This document shows positions 56,275 to 64,000 of a stretch of 64,000 nucleotides of DNA, piece by piece. Source of the DNA: Myxococcales bacterium (GTDB lineage Bacteria > Myxococcota_A > Polyangia > Polyangiales > Polyangiaceae). How positions within the stretch are numbered: position 1 is the stretch's first letter; each line of letters starts with the position of its first letter. The stretch lies in contig JACPVJ010000188.1 of the NCBI GenBank assembly GCA_016191785.1, positions 1-64,000 on the forward strand, given 5' to 3'. The notes beneath the pieces are model-generated. The model ran no database searches, was not told where the DNA came from, and saw only the letters and a list, made by a program, of their open reading frames with translations. The position numbers were made by a program, and so were the translations under genes.

Positions 56275-57786
56275 ATGGAAACTGCCCTCGTCGTCCTCTA
56301 CTTCGCCGTCCTCCTCCTGCTCTGTGGCTACGGTGTCCACCGAGCTCACCTCGTGCTCTTGGTCGCGCGCAACCGCCGCGTGCTCGCTCGCGCGGCCGCG
56401 ACCCCCGAGTCGATCGAGGCCGAGCTTCCGACCGTCACGGTGCAGCTCCCGCTGTACAACGAGGCCACGGTCGTGGCGCGGCTGCTCGAAGCAGCGGCGA
56501 CCTTCGACTATCCCCGCGATCGCCTCGAGATCCAGGTCCTCGACGACTCGTCGGACGAGACCCGGTCCATCGCCCAGGCCAAGGTCGCCGAGCTTCGGCG
56601 AACCGGCCTCGACATGGTCTACATCCGCCGCCCGAACCGCGTCGGCTACAAGGCGGGCGCGCTCGACTACGGCTTGGATCAGGCCAAGGGCGAGCTAATC
56701 GCCATCTTCGATGCCGACTTCATTCCGCAGCCCGGCTTCCTGCGCGACGTGGTGGGTCACTTCCGCGATCCGAAGGTGGGAATGGTTCAGACCCGGTGGG
56801 GTCACCTGAACCGCAACCACAGCATGCTCACCAGCATCCAGGCGCTGATGCTCGACGGCCACCACCTGGTCGAGAACCGCGCACGCTTCGGGGCGGGGCT
56901 GATGTTCAACTTCTCGGGAACCGGCGGCATCTGGCGCCGCGCGGCCATCGACGCCGCCGGCGGGTGGCAGCACGACACGCTGACCGAGGACCTGGATCTG
57001 TCGTACCGCGCCCAGCTCGCGGGCTGGCGCTTCGTCTATCGCCCTGACGTGATCACGCCGGCTGAGCTGCCGGAGGACATGTCCGCGTTTCGTGCGCAGC
57101 AGTTCCGCTGGGCCAAGGGCACGGTGCAGACCTCACGCAAGCTGCTCGGGCGCGTGATGTCGTCGAGCCTGCGCTTCTCTCAGCGACTCGAGGCGTTCTT
57201 CCACCTCACGCCGCACTTCGCCTACCCGCTGATGATGCTCCTCTCGGTGCTGCTCCTTCCGGCGCTCATCCTGATGCCCGCGACCGATCCTCGCATGATG
57301 CTGGTGGTCGATCTGCCGCTGTGCTTCGGCGCCACCGGCTCGCTCGCGACGTTCTACATCGTCGCCGAGAAGTCCCAGGGGCGGACGGTGTGGGACGCGG
57401 TGCGCCGACTGCCGATGCTGATCGCGCTCGGTGCGGGTCTCGCTCCGCACCTCTCACGCGCCGTGTACGAAGGCCTGAGAAGCATGTCCGGTGAGTTCGT
57501 GCGCACGCCCAAGAAGGGCATCATCGCCGGGCGCTATCGCCAGCATGCCGAGCTGCCCTGGCTCGAGATTGGGCTCGCGCTCTTGAGCGCTGCCAGTGTC
57601 GTCGCTTCGATCGAGACCGGGCACTGGTTCGCGGCGCCGTTCGCCTCGCTGTTCATGCTCGGCTACTCGTACGTGGCCTGGCTGGTCGTTGCCGAGCAGG
57701 TCTTGGTCAAGCGCGCGGCGCTCGCCCGCGCCTCCGAGCCGCCGGCCGAGGCCGTCGAGCAGCCCGCCATGCCGCGGGCGGCGTGA
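56275..57786 (+). CDS. Processive-type GT2 glycosyltransferase
   Basis: 503 residues, membrane-bound. One N-terminal helix (about 5-30), GT-A domain with VQLPLYNEATVVARLLEA, DDSSD (90-94), DAD at 146-148, TED at 237-239 and the QxxRW motif QQFRW at 275-279, then four to five C-terminal helices. This set (D, DxD, TED, QxxRW) is that of cellulose-synthase/ceramide-glucosyltransferase-type enzymes that build or extend beta-linked polysaccharides or glycolipids from nucleotide sugars. No PilZ or BcsB-like partner is adjacent. It begins 93 bases behind the TPR-PEGA gene with its own control region. Confidence 0.92.
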   Translation: METALVVLYFAVLLLLCGYGVHRAHLVLLVARNRRVLARAAATPESIEAELPTVTVQLPLYNEATVVARLLEAAATFDYPRDRLEIQVLDDSSDETRSIAQAKVAELRRTGLDMVYIRRPNRVGYKAGALDYGLDQAKGELIAIFDADFIPQPGFLRDVVGHFRDPKVGMVQTRWGHLNRNHSMLTSIQALMLDGHHLVENRARFGAGLMFNFSGTGGIWRRAAIDAAGGWQHDTLTEDLDLSYRAQLAGWRFVYRPDVITPAELPEDMSAFRAQQFRWAKGTVQTSRKLLGRVMSSSLRFSQRLEAFFHLTPHFAYPLMMLLSVLLLPALILMPATDPRMMLVVDLPLCFGATGSLATFYIVAEKSQGRTVWDAVRRLPMLIALGAGLAPHLSRAVYEGLRSMSGEFVRTPKKGIIAGRYRQHAELPWLEIGLALLSAASVVASIETGHWFAAPFASLFMLGYSYVAWLVVAEQVLVKRAALARASEPPAEAVEQPAMPRAA

Positions 57787-57847
57787 TTCGGCCCCGACCC
57801 CGGGCGCGCCGCTGCGGCCCCCCCCCGGGCTACCCTCGCGATTGCCA

Positions 57848-57875
57848 TGGACTTTACGGCAAGGCGCTGTAGACT
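57848..57875 (+). promoter_or_regulatory. Sigma70-type promoter for ihfA
   Basis: TGGACT (57848-57853) and TAGACT (57870-57875) are 16 bases apart. The leader to the ihfA start at 57947 is about 65 bases. Confidence 0.5.
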
Positions 57876-57946
57876 GACGCTACCCTGACGACCGCGTTTC
57901 GGCTGTCCGGAACGCTCAGCCCCGTGGGGCACGAAGGGGGATGGCA

Positions 57947-58279
57947 ATGACCAAGGCTGACATCGTCCAGACCGTCTATGCCCGTCTCGGAGGCTTCTCG
58001 AAGAAAGAGTCCGCCGATCTGGTGGATCTGGTCTTCGAGACCATGAAAGAGACCCTGGGCCGGGGCGAGAAGATCAAGATCTCGGGCTTCGGGAACTTCG
58101 TGCTTCGCGACAAGCGCCAGCGCCAGGGGCGGAACCCCCAGACCGGGGATCCGATCGTCATCACCGAGCGCCGCGTGCTCAATTTCAAGGCGAGCCAGCT
58201 GCTCAAGCAGGCGTTGAACGAAGAGCGCGACGGCGCGCCCGCGACCGGGGCGCCCTCGCTGGAAGCGGAGAAGGGGTAG
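57947..58279 (+). CDS. ihfA: Integration host factor alpha-type DNA-bending protein
   Basis: 110 residues from ATG 57947, nine bases after AAGG; ATG 57941 would leave the ribosome site too close. The sequence MTKADIVQTVYARLGGFSKKES is the IhfA N-terminus. The beta-ribbon arm is FGNFVLRDKRQRQGRNPQTGDPIVI, with the Pro that intercalates between base pairs. It forms a dimer and bends DNA; IHF assists sigma54 activation and other assembly reactions. The C-terminus has an extra short acidic tail (LNEERDGAPATGAPSLEAEKG). The next gene, a MerR-type regulator, follows at six bases, the usual arrangement. Confidence 0.95.
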   Translation: MTKADIVQTVYARLGGFSKKESADLVDLVFETMKETLGRGEKIKISGFGNFVLRDKRQRQGRNPQTGDPIVITERRVLNFKASQLLKQALNEERDGAPATGAPSLEAEKG

Positions 58280-58285
58280 CCGCGG

Positions 58286-58717
58286 GTGGCCGACATCCCG
58301 GTGAAGCTCTACTACCGGATCGGCGAAGTCGCCGAGATCGTGGGCGTCGAGCCCCACGTGTTGCGTTACTGGGAGACCGAGTTCCGCTCGATCCGCCCCA
58401 GCAAGAGCGCCAAGGGCCAGCGGGTCTACTCGCGCCGCGATGTCGAGAAGCTGATGAAGGTGAAAGACCTTCTCTACTCTCACGGCTTCACCATCGCCGG
58501 GGCGCGCAAGCGGCTGCGCCAAGCGAACGAAGAGCCCGCGCCGGCCCCCGGCCCTGCGCCGACCGCGTCCGTCGCGCCGCCGCTGCCGTCGGTCCGCCAG
58601 ACCTTGCTCGGCCTTCGCGCTGACGTCGCCGCCATGCTCGCGGATCTGGGGGACGACGCCGCCGCCGGCGAGCAGGGGCGTTTTCTGTCCGCGCAGCGCT
58701 TGACTCCTTCGGGCTGA
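58286..58717 (+). CDS. MerR family regulator
   Basis: 143 residues from a GTG start. N-terminal winged helix-turn-helix: YYRIGEVAEIVGVEPHVLRYWETEFRSIRPSKSAKGQRVYSRRDVEKLMKVKDLLYSHGFTIAGARKRL (shown in outline; residues 9-78). This matches the short MerR-type gene that commonly follows ihfA. A Pro/Ala linker and a short helical C-terminus (LRADVAAMLADLGDD) replace the metal- or drug-binding domain, so no effector is evident. Probably dimeric DNA-binding; targets unknown. Confidence 0.94.
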   Translation: MADIPVKLYYRIGEVAEIVGVEPHVLRYWETEFRSIRPSKSAKGQRVYSRRDVEKLMKVKDLLYSHGFTIAGARKRLRQANEEPAPAPGPAPTASVAPPLPSVRQTLLGLRADVAAMLADLGDDAAAGEQGRFLSAQRLTPSG

Positions 58718-58777
58718 ACGACCAAACCGGTCCGACACAATTTCCCCCGATCACGGGGCGACGAGGAGTGCCGACCG

Positions 58778-59281
58778 ATGGCTGAAGGTCTGAACCGCGT
58801 GTTCTTGCTCGGGAATCTCGGAGCCGATCCCGAGCTGCGCGTCACCAATTCCGGGCAAGCAGTCTTGAAGATGCGGCTCGCTACCAGCGAGACCTATCTC
58901 GACAAGAACCGCGTCCGCCAAGAGCGGACCGAGTGGCACAACGTGGTGGTGTGGGGGAAGCGCGCCGAAGCCCTCGGAAAGTTCCTGACCAAGGGCTCCC
59001 GCATCTTCGTCGAGGGCGGCCTGCGCACGTCCAGCTACGACGATCGCGAGGGCAACAAGCGGTACAAGACGGAAATCGTCGCCAGCAACATCATCTTGTC
59101 CGGGAGTGGCGGAGGCGGCGGCGCGGGTCGCGGCGGTGGCGGCGGGGGCGGAGGTGGCGGCGGCGCCCGGGACGACTATGGTCACTCCGATGAGCAAGGT
59201 CCGGCGACTGGCGGCGGCTACGACGACGCAGACTACGGTGGCGGCGGCGGTGGCGGTGGCGACGACGACATCCCGTTCTGA
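58778..59281 (+). CDS. ssb: Single-stranded DNA-binding protein
   Basis: 167 residues. OB-fold about 1-110 (LNRVFLLGNLGADPELRVTNSGQAVLKMRLATSE, TEWHNVVVWGKRAEALGKFLTKGSRIFVEGGLRTSSYDD, given in part). A Gly-rich flexible region follows with long Gly runs. The C-terminal tail ends DDDIPF, the conserved docking peptide for repair and replication proteins. Normal SSB layout. It lies 60 bases behind the merR gene and overlaps the start proposed for the next lipoprotein. Confidence 0.97.
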   Translation: MAEGLNRVFLLGNLGADPELRVTNSGQAVLKMRLATSETYLDKNRVRQERTEWHNVVVWGKRAEALGKFLTKGSRIFVEGGLRTSSYDDREGNKRYKTEIVASNIILSGSGGGGGAGRGGGGGGGGGGGARDDYGHSDEQGPATGGGYDDADYGGGGGGGGDDDIPF

Positions 59282-61043
59282 GCGGTCGCGGGCCAGGCCT
59301 CTGGCCCGGCTGGCGCTCCTGGTCGCGCTCGTCGCGGCGGTCGGCTCGTGCACCGACAAGACCCATGCGCCCGCGGACGCGGCGGCTGCACCCGTCGACC
59401 TCGCGCCCGTCCCCAAGCCCGCCAACCTGGCTGCGACCCTGATCGTGAGCAAACCCGGGGAGACCTGGGCAAAGCTGCGCGAGACCGGGGGCGCGCCGGC
59501 GCGGCTGTTGCCGCAGAGCTTCGGCCTGCTGGTCTCGACGTTCCTCGGGCTGCCGGCTGCGGCCGCCGACTCCATCGATCCCGACGTGGCCATGACGGGC
59601 GCCGCGCTCTCGGACGACCAAGGCAAGCTCGAGGTCGCGGTCGCGATCCACGTCCGCAGCGGTCGCGAGCTCACGGCGCGGCTCAGCGCCGGAAGCGATG
59701 CGGCTTACTCGGCGCGCGAGGACGCTGCCACCGGGATCACGCTTCTCGAGGGGAAGCCCGGCAAAGCTTCGACCGGCGTCGCCCTGGGCGTGCTCGGCAA
59801 CTACTTGCTCGCGGCGCGCAAGCCCGCCGACCTCACCGCCGCCGGTCCGTACGCGGCCCGGACCTTGCCGAAAGAGCCGGCGCCGAAGGCTCCGGCAGCA
59901 ATCTCGCTCGAGAAGCGCGCGCTCTCGGGCCCCGTCGTCGCGGCGATTCGCGAGACGTGGAAGGGTAAGCAGGCCGAGCTCACCCGGCTCGACGACGTGA
60001 ACCGCCAGAAGCACGGCGGGCGAGCGCCGGACTTCGGAGATCCGCGTGCCGCGCTCTCCGCGCTCTCGGGCGCGATCGACGGCTTGGTCAAGGTGCTCGA
60101 GAGCTCGGCTGCCGGACGGGTGGTGATCGAGCCCGCCGGCGATCGACTCGAGCTGACCGTCGAGCTCGATGCGGAGCCCCAGGGCGCGGCGGCCGAGACC
60201 TTCGCCTCGCTGACGGTCGGAGATGCCGAGCCGATCGGCGCGCTGCCCGCGCTGACTCCCATCGTGGTGCTCACGCGGACGACCGCGGCGTCGCGCCAGG
60301 CGTCGGCCAAGAGCATGGACGAAGGCGTCGCGGCCCTGCTGGGCGATCGCCTGACCGCGCCCGATCGCGACAAGGTCAAGGGGGTGCTCGAGCGCTTGGC
60401 GCAAGGGCGTGGCGATTGGGAGACCTACGGCGTGTATCTCGACGCGGGGAAGGGCGGGCTGGTCTACCGCGCGCTCTTGACCGATCAGAAGGCCTTCGAC
60501 GCCGGGGCAAAGGACCTGTTCAAGCTGCTCACCGTGCGCGCGCTGGCCGAGCCACTCCGGCAGTTCGCCGGCGAGACCACGGTCAAGCAGAGCACGGCGC
60601 AGGTGCCGGGCGTGCCGGGCACGACGCAGCGGACGCTGGTCCAGCTCAAGCCCAGCGCGATGCGCGCGGCGAACGACAAGACCGGAAAGGTGAGCACCGA
60701 GCTGCAGAACATCGAGCTCTTGTGGGCTTACCAAGGCGGGCGCGTGCTCGGCGCCGCCTCGTTCGATGCAGTGCCCGTCCTCGGCGCGTTGGTCGGCGCC
60801 GAGGCCGACCCGAAGGTGACGCACGCCGGGGATCCCAAGGTCGCCGCGGCGTTGGCTCGAGTGAAGAGCGCCGCCTTCGTCGTGCTGCTTCAGCCTCTCC
60901 GACTGGCGGGCGGCTCGGCGCAGGTGCCCCCATCGCCGCTCGTGGCGAGCTTCGGCCGCCGCGACCGGACGGGCTTCTTGCGGGTCGAAGCGGATCAAGC
61001 CGCCCTCGAGTCGGTTTTGAAGAGCGTCGCGCTCGGCCAGTGA
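59256..61043 (+). CDS. Lipoprotein of unknown family
   Basis: 595 residues from the GTG at 59256, which overlaps the 3' end of ssb by 26 bases; upstream GTG codons at 59250 and 59238 are also possible. The signal core (LARLALLVALVAAVGSC) ends in a lipobox with Cys about residue 30. After a Pro/Ala linker comes an alpha/beta-looking body with recurring segments such as LAATLIVSKPGETWAKLRE, GLLVSTFLGLPAAAADSIDPDVAMTGAALSD and EVAVAIHVRSGRELTARLSAG (given in part), somewhat like the DUF3352 type of exported proteins. No catalytic motif. It may be cotranscribed with ssb. I do not recognise the function. Confidence 0.82.
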   Translation: MATTTSRSERSRARPLARLALLVALVAAVGSCTDKTHAPADAAAAPVDLAPVPKPANLAATLIVSKPGETWAKLRETGGAPARLLPQSFGLLVSTFLGLPAAAADSIDPDVAMTGAALSDDQGKLEVAVAIHVRSGRELTARLSAGSDAAYSAREDAATGITLLEGKPGKASTGVALGVLGNYLLAARKPADLTAAGPYAARTLPKEPAPKAPAAISLEKRALSGPVVAAIRETWKGKQAELTRLDDVNRQKHGGRAPDFGDPRAALSALSGAIDGLVKVLESSAAGRVVIEPAGDRLELTVELDAEPQGAAAETFASLTVGDAEPIGALPALTPIVVLTRTTAASRQASAKSMDEGVAALLGDRLTAPDRDKVKGVLERLAQGRGDWETYGVYLDAGKGGLVYRALLTDQKAFDAGAKDLFKLLTVRALAEPLRQFAGETTVKQSTAQVPGVPGTTQRTLVQLKPSAMRAANDKTGKVSTELQNIELLWAYQGGRVLGAASFDAVPVLGALVGAEADPKVTHAGDPKVAAALARVKSAAFVVLLQPLRLAGGSAQVPPSPLVASFGRRDRTGFLRVEADQAALESVLKSVALGQ

Positions 61044-61064
61044 ACTTGGGGTAGACTCCTCGTC

Positions 61065-62684
61065 ATGGTGCCGCGCGTGGCCGTCACTCCGAGGCGTTGG
61101 CTGACGGTGGTCGTCGGGCTGCTGCTCGCCGCCGTGCTCGCGCCGACCGGTTGCGGACGAAGCCCGCTCGAGCTCGACGAGACCTCGGCGCTCCCCGACG
61201 GTGCGGCCGGGACCGGCGCGGGGGGCTTCGGTGGGGGCCAAGGTGGCGGCGGGTTCGGCGGCAGCGCGGGGGGCGGCGGGATGGCCGGCGTCTCGGGCGA
61301 AGCGGGCATGGGCGGCCTGGCAGGCGCCGCCGGCGAAGGCGGCTTCGGCGGGTTCGGCGGAGGGGTGGGGGGCGGCGGCATGGGCGGCTTCGGGGGCACG
61401 CCGGGCTGCGGCCCCTGTGACGGGTGCTGCGACGCCGCGGGCGTCTGCCGCAAAGGCACCGAGACCAACGCTTGCGGCAAGACCGGCGTCGCATGCTTCG
61501 ACTGCGGTCAGGTGGGCTTCGGGTGCGTCGGTGGCACGTGCCAAGGCGTCCCCCCCAAGTGCGGCCCCGCCACCTGCGGCGGGTGTTGCGACGCGAAAGG
61601 CAACTGCCGCAACGGCGCCGAGTCCGATGCCTGCGGCGTCGCCGGCGGCCAGTGCGACGACTGTCTCACCAAAGGCCAGGGGTGCACGGCGGGCAAGTGT
61701 CAGGGCCCCCCGCCGGCGTGTGGGCCCGGCACCTGTGGTGGCTGTTGCACGGCCGCGGGCAAGTGCGTTCCGGGGACCGACAGCACCGCCTGCGGCGCGG
61801 CCGGTCAGAAGTGCGAAGCCTGCGCATCGCCGAAGAAGTGTTCCGTGCCCGGTGGCTACTGCGCCTACATCCCGAGCTGTGGTCCGCTCACCTGTCCCGG
61901 CGGTTGCTGCGACGCGCAGGGAGAGTGCAAGGACGGCCACACCAACTCGCAGTGTGGGGTGGGCGGGACGAAATGCTGGGACTGCACGGCCGCGAAGTTG
62001 AGCTGCGCGCCGCAAGGGTTCTGTTACGAGGGCGCGCACTGCGGTGCGGACGTTTGCGCGGGCTGCTGCGACGGCACCGGCCAGTGCCGCCCCGGCGGCA
62101 ACAACCAGTTCTGCGGCCAGTACGGCGGGCTTTGCGACAACTGCGCGAGCAAGGGGCAGACGTGCGCGGGGCAGGTGTGCGGCACCGGCAGCGTGTGCCC
62201 GAAGGCCTACGCGGGCTGCGCGCCGAACGCGGCGACCCCACCCCCTGCGTCGTTCAAGGCCTGCGGGGCGCCAGCGCTCTCCGTCATCGCGGCGGCGTGC
62301 AAGGGCCAGGGCGACAACCCGAACTGCGGTCCGGCCTTCCAGAAGCTCCTGAGCAGCGACCCGGGGTGCTACGACTGCCTGATCCAGTTCGCCACCGACG
62401 CCGCTTACGTCCGGTGCCTCGCGCCGTTCCTGAGCCCGTCGTGCAACCACTCGCTCAGCTGCGCGGTCGAGTGCTCGAACACCTCGTGTAACGAGTGTCC
62501 GGCGGCGAAGGAAGAGCAGTGCCGAAACGGCCTGTTTGCCAAAGGCGGAGCGTGTCGCGACTACGTGAACGGCTACTACTGCGCCCAGGCGGCGCTCGAC
62601 GGTCCGGCGGCGTTCTGCGAGTGGACGGGCGACACGGGGCAGTGGATCGCCAAGGTCGGCGCTCACTACTGCGGCGGGGGCTGA
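61065..62684 (+). CDS. Lipoprotein with five Cys-rich repeats
   Basis: 539 residues, lipobox PTGC (Cys30), then a Gly-rich spacer to about 112. Five repeats of about 50 residues follow (from Cys115, 166, 219, 272 and 326), each with nine Cys in the order C-x(4)-C-x(2)-CC-x(5)-C-x(8)-C-x(6)-C-x(2)-C-x(6)-C-x(4)-C, with the core GGCCDAxGxC. Such dense, regular disulfides suggest a rigid exported rod or a metal- or ligand-binding surface. A further about 165-residue C-terminal domain also contains paired Cys. TAGACT lies seven bases before the ATG. Function unknown; the repeat may be a myxobacterial surface module. Confidence 0.9.
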   Translation: MVPRVAVTPRRWLTVVVGLLLAAVLAPTGCGRSPLELDETSALPDGAAGTGAGGFGGGQGGGGFGGSAGGGGMAGVSGEAGMGGLAGAAGEGGFGGFGGGVGGGGMGGFGGTPGCGPCDGCCDAAGVCRKGTETNACGKTGVACFDCGQVGFGCVGGTCQGVPPKCGPATCGGCCDAKGNCRNGAESDACGVAGGQCDDCLTKGQGCTAGKCQGPPPACGPGTCGGCCTAAGKCVPGTDSTACGAAGQKCEACASPKKCSVPGGYCAYIPSCGPLTCPGGCCDAQGECKDGHTNSQCGVGGTKCWDCTAAKLSCAPQGFCYEGAHCGADVCAGCCDGTGQCRPGGNNQFCGQYGGLCDNCASKGQTCAGQVCGTGSVCPKAYAGCAPNAATPPPASFKACGAPALSVIAAACKGQGDNPNCGPAFQKLLSSDPGCYDCLIQFATDAAYVRCLAPFLSPSCNHSLSCAVECSNTSCNECPAAKEEQCRNGLFAKGGACRDYVNGYYCAQAALDGPAAFCEWTGDTGQWIAKVGAHYCGGG

Positions 62685-62687
62685 AGC

Positions 62688-63818
62688 TTGGCGCGGCGTG
62701 GCTACGACGAGGTGACGCTGGTCACCGGGTTCCCCAATTTCCGCGCGCGGAAGATGGTGGAGTGGCTGCTCGTGGCGGAGCAGCGGTCCTTGTTCTACCT
62801 GGTCGTGCGAAAGGCCCTCGAGAAAGAGGCATCGGCCGCGCTGGCTCGGCTCCCCAAGAACCAGCGCGAGCGTGTGGTGATCATCGAGGGTGACGCCGCC
62901 GCCATGGACCTCGGTCTCAGCGGGGCCGAGTACCGCACGCTGGGGGCCGAAGTCGATCGCGTCCACCACCTGGCCCAGGTCACCTATCCGGGCGTCCCCC
63001 CCCAGACGACCGAGGCCACCAACATCGGCGCCATGCGCGAGGTGATCGAGCTCGGACGCTGCTGCACCAACATGCGCTCGATCGTCGTCCATTCGTCGGC
63101 GCTGGTGAGCGGAAACCGCGAAGGCCTGGTGCTCGAGGACGACCTCTCTGCCGGGCAAGCGTTTCGCTCGCCGGTCGAAGAGACGCTGGCCCGCGCCGAA
63201 CGCCTGGCGCGGAGCGCGCTGCCGCAGCTGCCGATCGTCGTGCTGCGCCCGACCTGGATCGTCGGCGACTCGACCACGGGCGAAATCGAGCGCTTCGACG
63301 GGCCGTACTTGCTGGTCCTCTTGTTGGTCACCTCGCCGCAAGACCTGCCGGTGCCGCTGCCGACCCGCGGCGACGCCCTCTTGCACCTGGTCCCCATCGA
63401 CTACGTGGTGCGCGCTGCGCACTTCATCGGCCGCCATCCCAAGGCGATCGGGCGCACCTTCCACCTGGCCGATCCCCGTCCGCTCACCGTGCGAAGGGTG
63501 TTCGAGCTGGTGGCGGCCAGCGGCGGCAAGCGGCTGCCCGGCGGCTTCATCCCCACGCGCGTGACCAAGGCGCTGCTCTCGGCTCCGGGCCTGGGGCTCC
63601 TGGCGAAGAGCCCGCGCGCGTTCGTCGACATGCTGGCGACCCCGGTGCGTTACGACACGCGGAACAGCGCCGAGCTGCTCAGAGACTCGGGGATCGCCTG
63701 CCCACCGTTCGAGAGTTACGTCGACACGTTGGTCGCCCACGTCCGGGGCCGCGTGCAAGAGCGCCGCGTCCAGAGCCAGGCCGATCGCTACGGCGAGGTC
63801 GAGGACGCCCTGTACTGA
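62688..63818 (+). CDS. Degenerate SDR/NAD-binding-4 family protein
   Basis: 376 residues from a TTG start at 62688. The fold is that of extended short-chain reductases of the fatty-acyl-CoA-reductase (NAD_binding_4) type: N-terminal strand VTLVTGF, VHHLAQVTYP, IVVHSSALVSG, IVVLRPTWIVGDSTTGEI and HLVPIDYVVRAA. But the Gly-rich loop reads TGFPNFRA instead of TGxxGxxG, and the catalytic YxxxK position reads V-E-E-T-L (Val163 and Leu167), so both NAD binding and catalysis are doubtful. It may be a structural or regulatory pseudo-enzyme, or a related enzyme using other residues. It lies three bases behind the Cys-repeat lipoprotein. Confidence 0.85.
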   Translation: MARRGYDEVTLVTGFPNFRARKMVEWLLVAEQRSLFYLVVRKALEKEASAALARLPKNQRERVVIIEGDAAAMDLGLSGAEYRTLGAEVDRVHHLAQVTYPGVPPQTTEATNIGAMREVIELGRCCTNMRSIVVHSSALVSGNREGLVLEDDLSAGQAFRSPVEETLARAERLARSALPQLPIVVLRPTWIVGDSTTGEIERFDGPYLLVLLLVTSPQDLPVPLPTRGDALLHLVPIDYVVRAAHFIGRHPKAIGRTFHLADPRPLTVRRVFELVAASGGKRLPGGFIPTRVTKALLSAPGLGLLAKSPRAFVDMLATPVRYDTRNSAELLRDSGIACPPFESYVDTLVAHVRGRVQERRVQSQADRYGEVEDALY

Positions 63819-63822
63819 GCGA

Positions 63823-64000
63823 TGACGCCGGCCGACCGTCAGTCTCTCGCGATCTCGCTGATCGCCCTGGTCGTGGTCGTGACCTGCGCGGGCGGCAGCG
63901 TCGGTCCTGCGCACCCTGGCGCGCCGCCCCCGCCCTCCGCGACCCCACCACCGGCCCCGAGCCCAGAGGCCAGCGTGCCCGCGGCGTCGGCGCTGCCGAG
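63823..64000 (+). CDS. Truncated exported protein (runs off the window)
   Basis: The first 59 codons are present and the frame is open to the window edge. A signal segment (SLAISLIALVVVVTCAGGS) is followed by a Pro/Ala/Ser-rich linker. Cys22 in VVVTC could be a weak lipobox. The body lies outside the window, so no function can be given. It follows the SDR gene by four bases. Confidence 0.65.

Noticed and set aside
56275-57786. Cellulose synthase
   Set aside because: The catalytic motifs fit GT2 processive enzymes in general, but no PilZ domain, BcsB, BcsC or other cellulose genes are adjacent, so the polymer cannot be named.
59091-63914. Antisense open frame of about 1607 codons opposite ssb, two lipoproteins and the SDR gene
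   Set aside because: It is antisense to well-supported genes with signals and known motifs; its residues are Arg/Ala/Gly-rich as expected for the shadow frame of GC-rich codon bias, and it has no domain or start signal.

Overview
The window is very GC-rich DNA from a myxobacterium, most likely of the Polyangia (Sorangium/Polyangium-like) side of Myxococcota. The evidence is a protein ending in a MYXO-CTERM sorting tag, three eukaryote-like Ser/Thr kinases, a sigma54 activator that senses through an FHA domain, and more than fifteen predicted lipoproteins, several with Gly-rich linkers behind the lipobox. It is chromosomal: housekeeping genes (atpD-atpC, rsmA/ksgA, mutS, hrpB, polA, ihfA, ssb) are interspersed with envelope and signalling genes. 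I see no rRNA, tRNA, CRISPR array, transposase or phage gene. Genes are tightly packed and no gap between genes exceeds 300 bases.

Layout. 1-7.8 kb: a minus-strand kinase/lipoprotein/lipoprotein operon, a divergent propeller lipoprotein with a CxxCH motif, a gluzincin-like lipoprotein, and a PilZ plus pseudo-receiver protein. 8-10.9 kb: two divergent lipoproteins, one behind a candidate sigma54 promoter, with a strong terminator at 7929-7958. 10.9-16.5 kb: a compact operon of FHA-sigma54 activator, Ser/Thr kinase, TPR protein and RCC1-propeller lipoprotein, with a divergent membrane protein. 16.6-21.5 kb: a MYXO-CTERM protein, a DUF2341-type lipoprotein and a PEGA membrane protein. 21.6-25.3 kb: atpD-atpC, a lipoprotein and an FHA-GGDEF diguanylate cyclase. 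25.4-35.2 kb: minus-strand rsmA, DUF58, Sel1-like, coiled-coil lipoprotein, MoxR and DUF4350 genes, interrupted by a plus-strand outer-membrane barrel and an AraC regulator. 35.3-45.5 kb: a conserved-looking 61-residue protein, two translationally coupled propeller lipoproteins, mutS, and convergent hrpB. 45.5-53.2 kb: a HAD phosphatase, then a minus-strand series of polA, FAD oxidoreductase, glycosyltransferase, an SRPBCC-adenylate cyclase fusion and a small membrane protein. 53.3-64 kb: Ser/Thr kinase, TPR-PEGA barrel protein, processive-type GT2 glycosyltransferase, ihfA-merR, ssb, two lipoproteins (one with five Cys-rich repeats), a degenerate SDR protein and a truncated lipoprotein.

How it fits together. 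The recurrent theme is envelope-facing signalling: each kinase or activator sits beside exported propeller, TPR, PEGA or lipoprotein partners, and c-di-GMP (GGDEF, PilZ) and cAMP-type (class III cyclase) modules are also present. Two observations stand out. The first is the FHA-activator/kinase/TPR/RCC1 operon, which reads like one phospho-threonine-to-sigma54 circuit. The second is that many gene starts lie 6-8 bases behind a G(G/C)TAnnnT hexamer, which would place the transcription start at the start codon (leaderless mRNAs); in one case this supports a CTG start. Start codons were chosen from lipoboxes, signal peptides, overlaps and Shine-Dalgarno matches. All family assignments are by eye.
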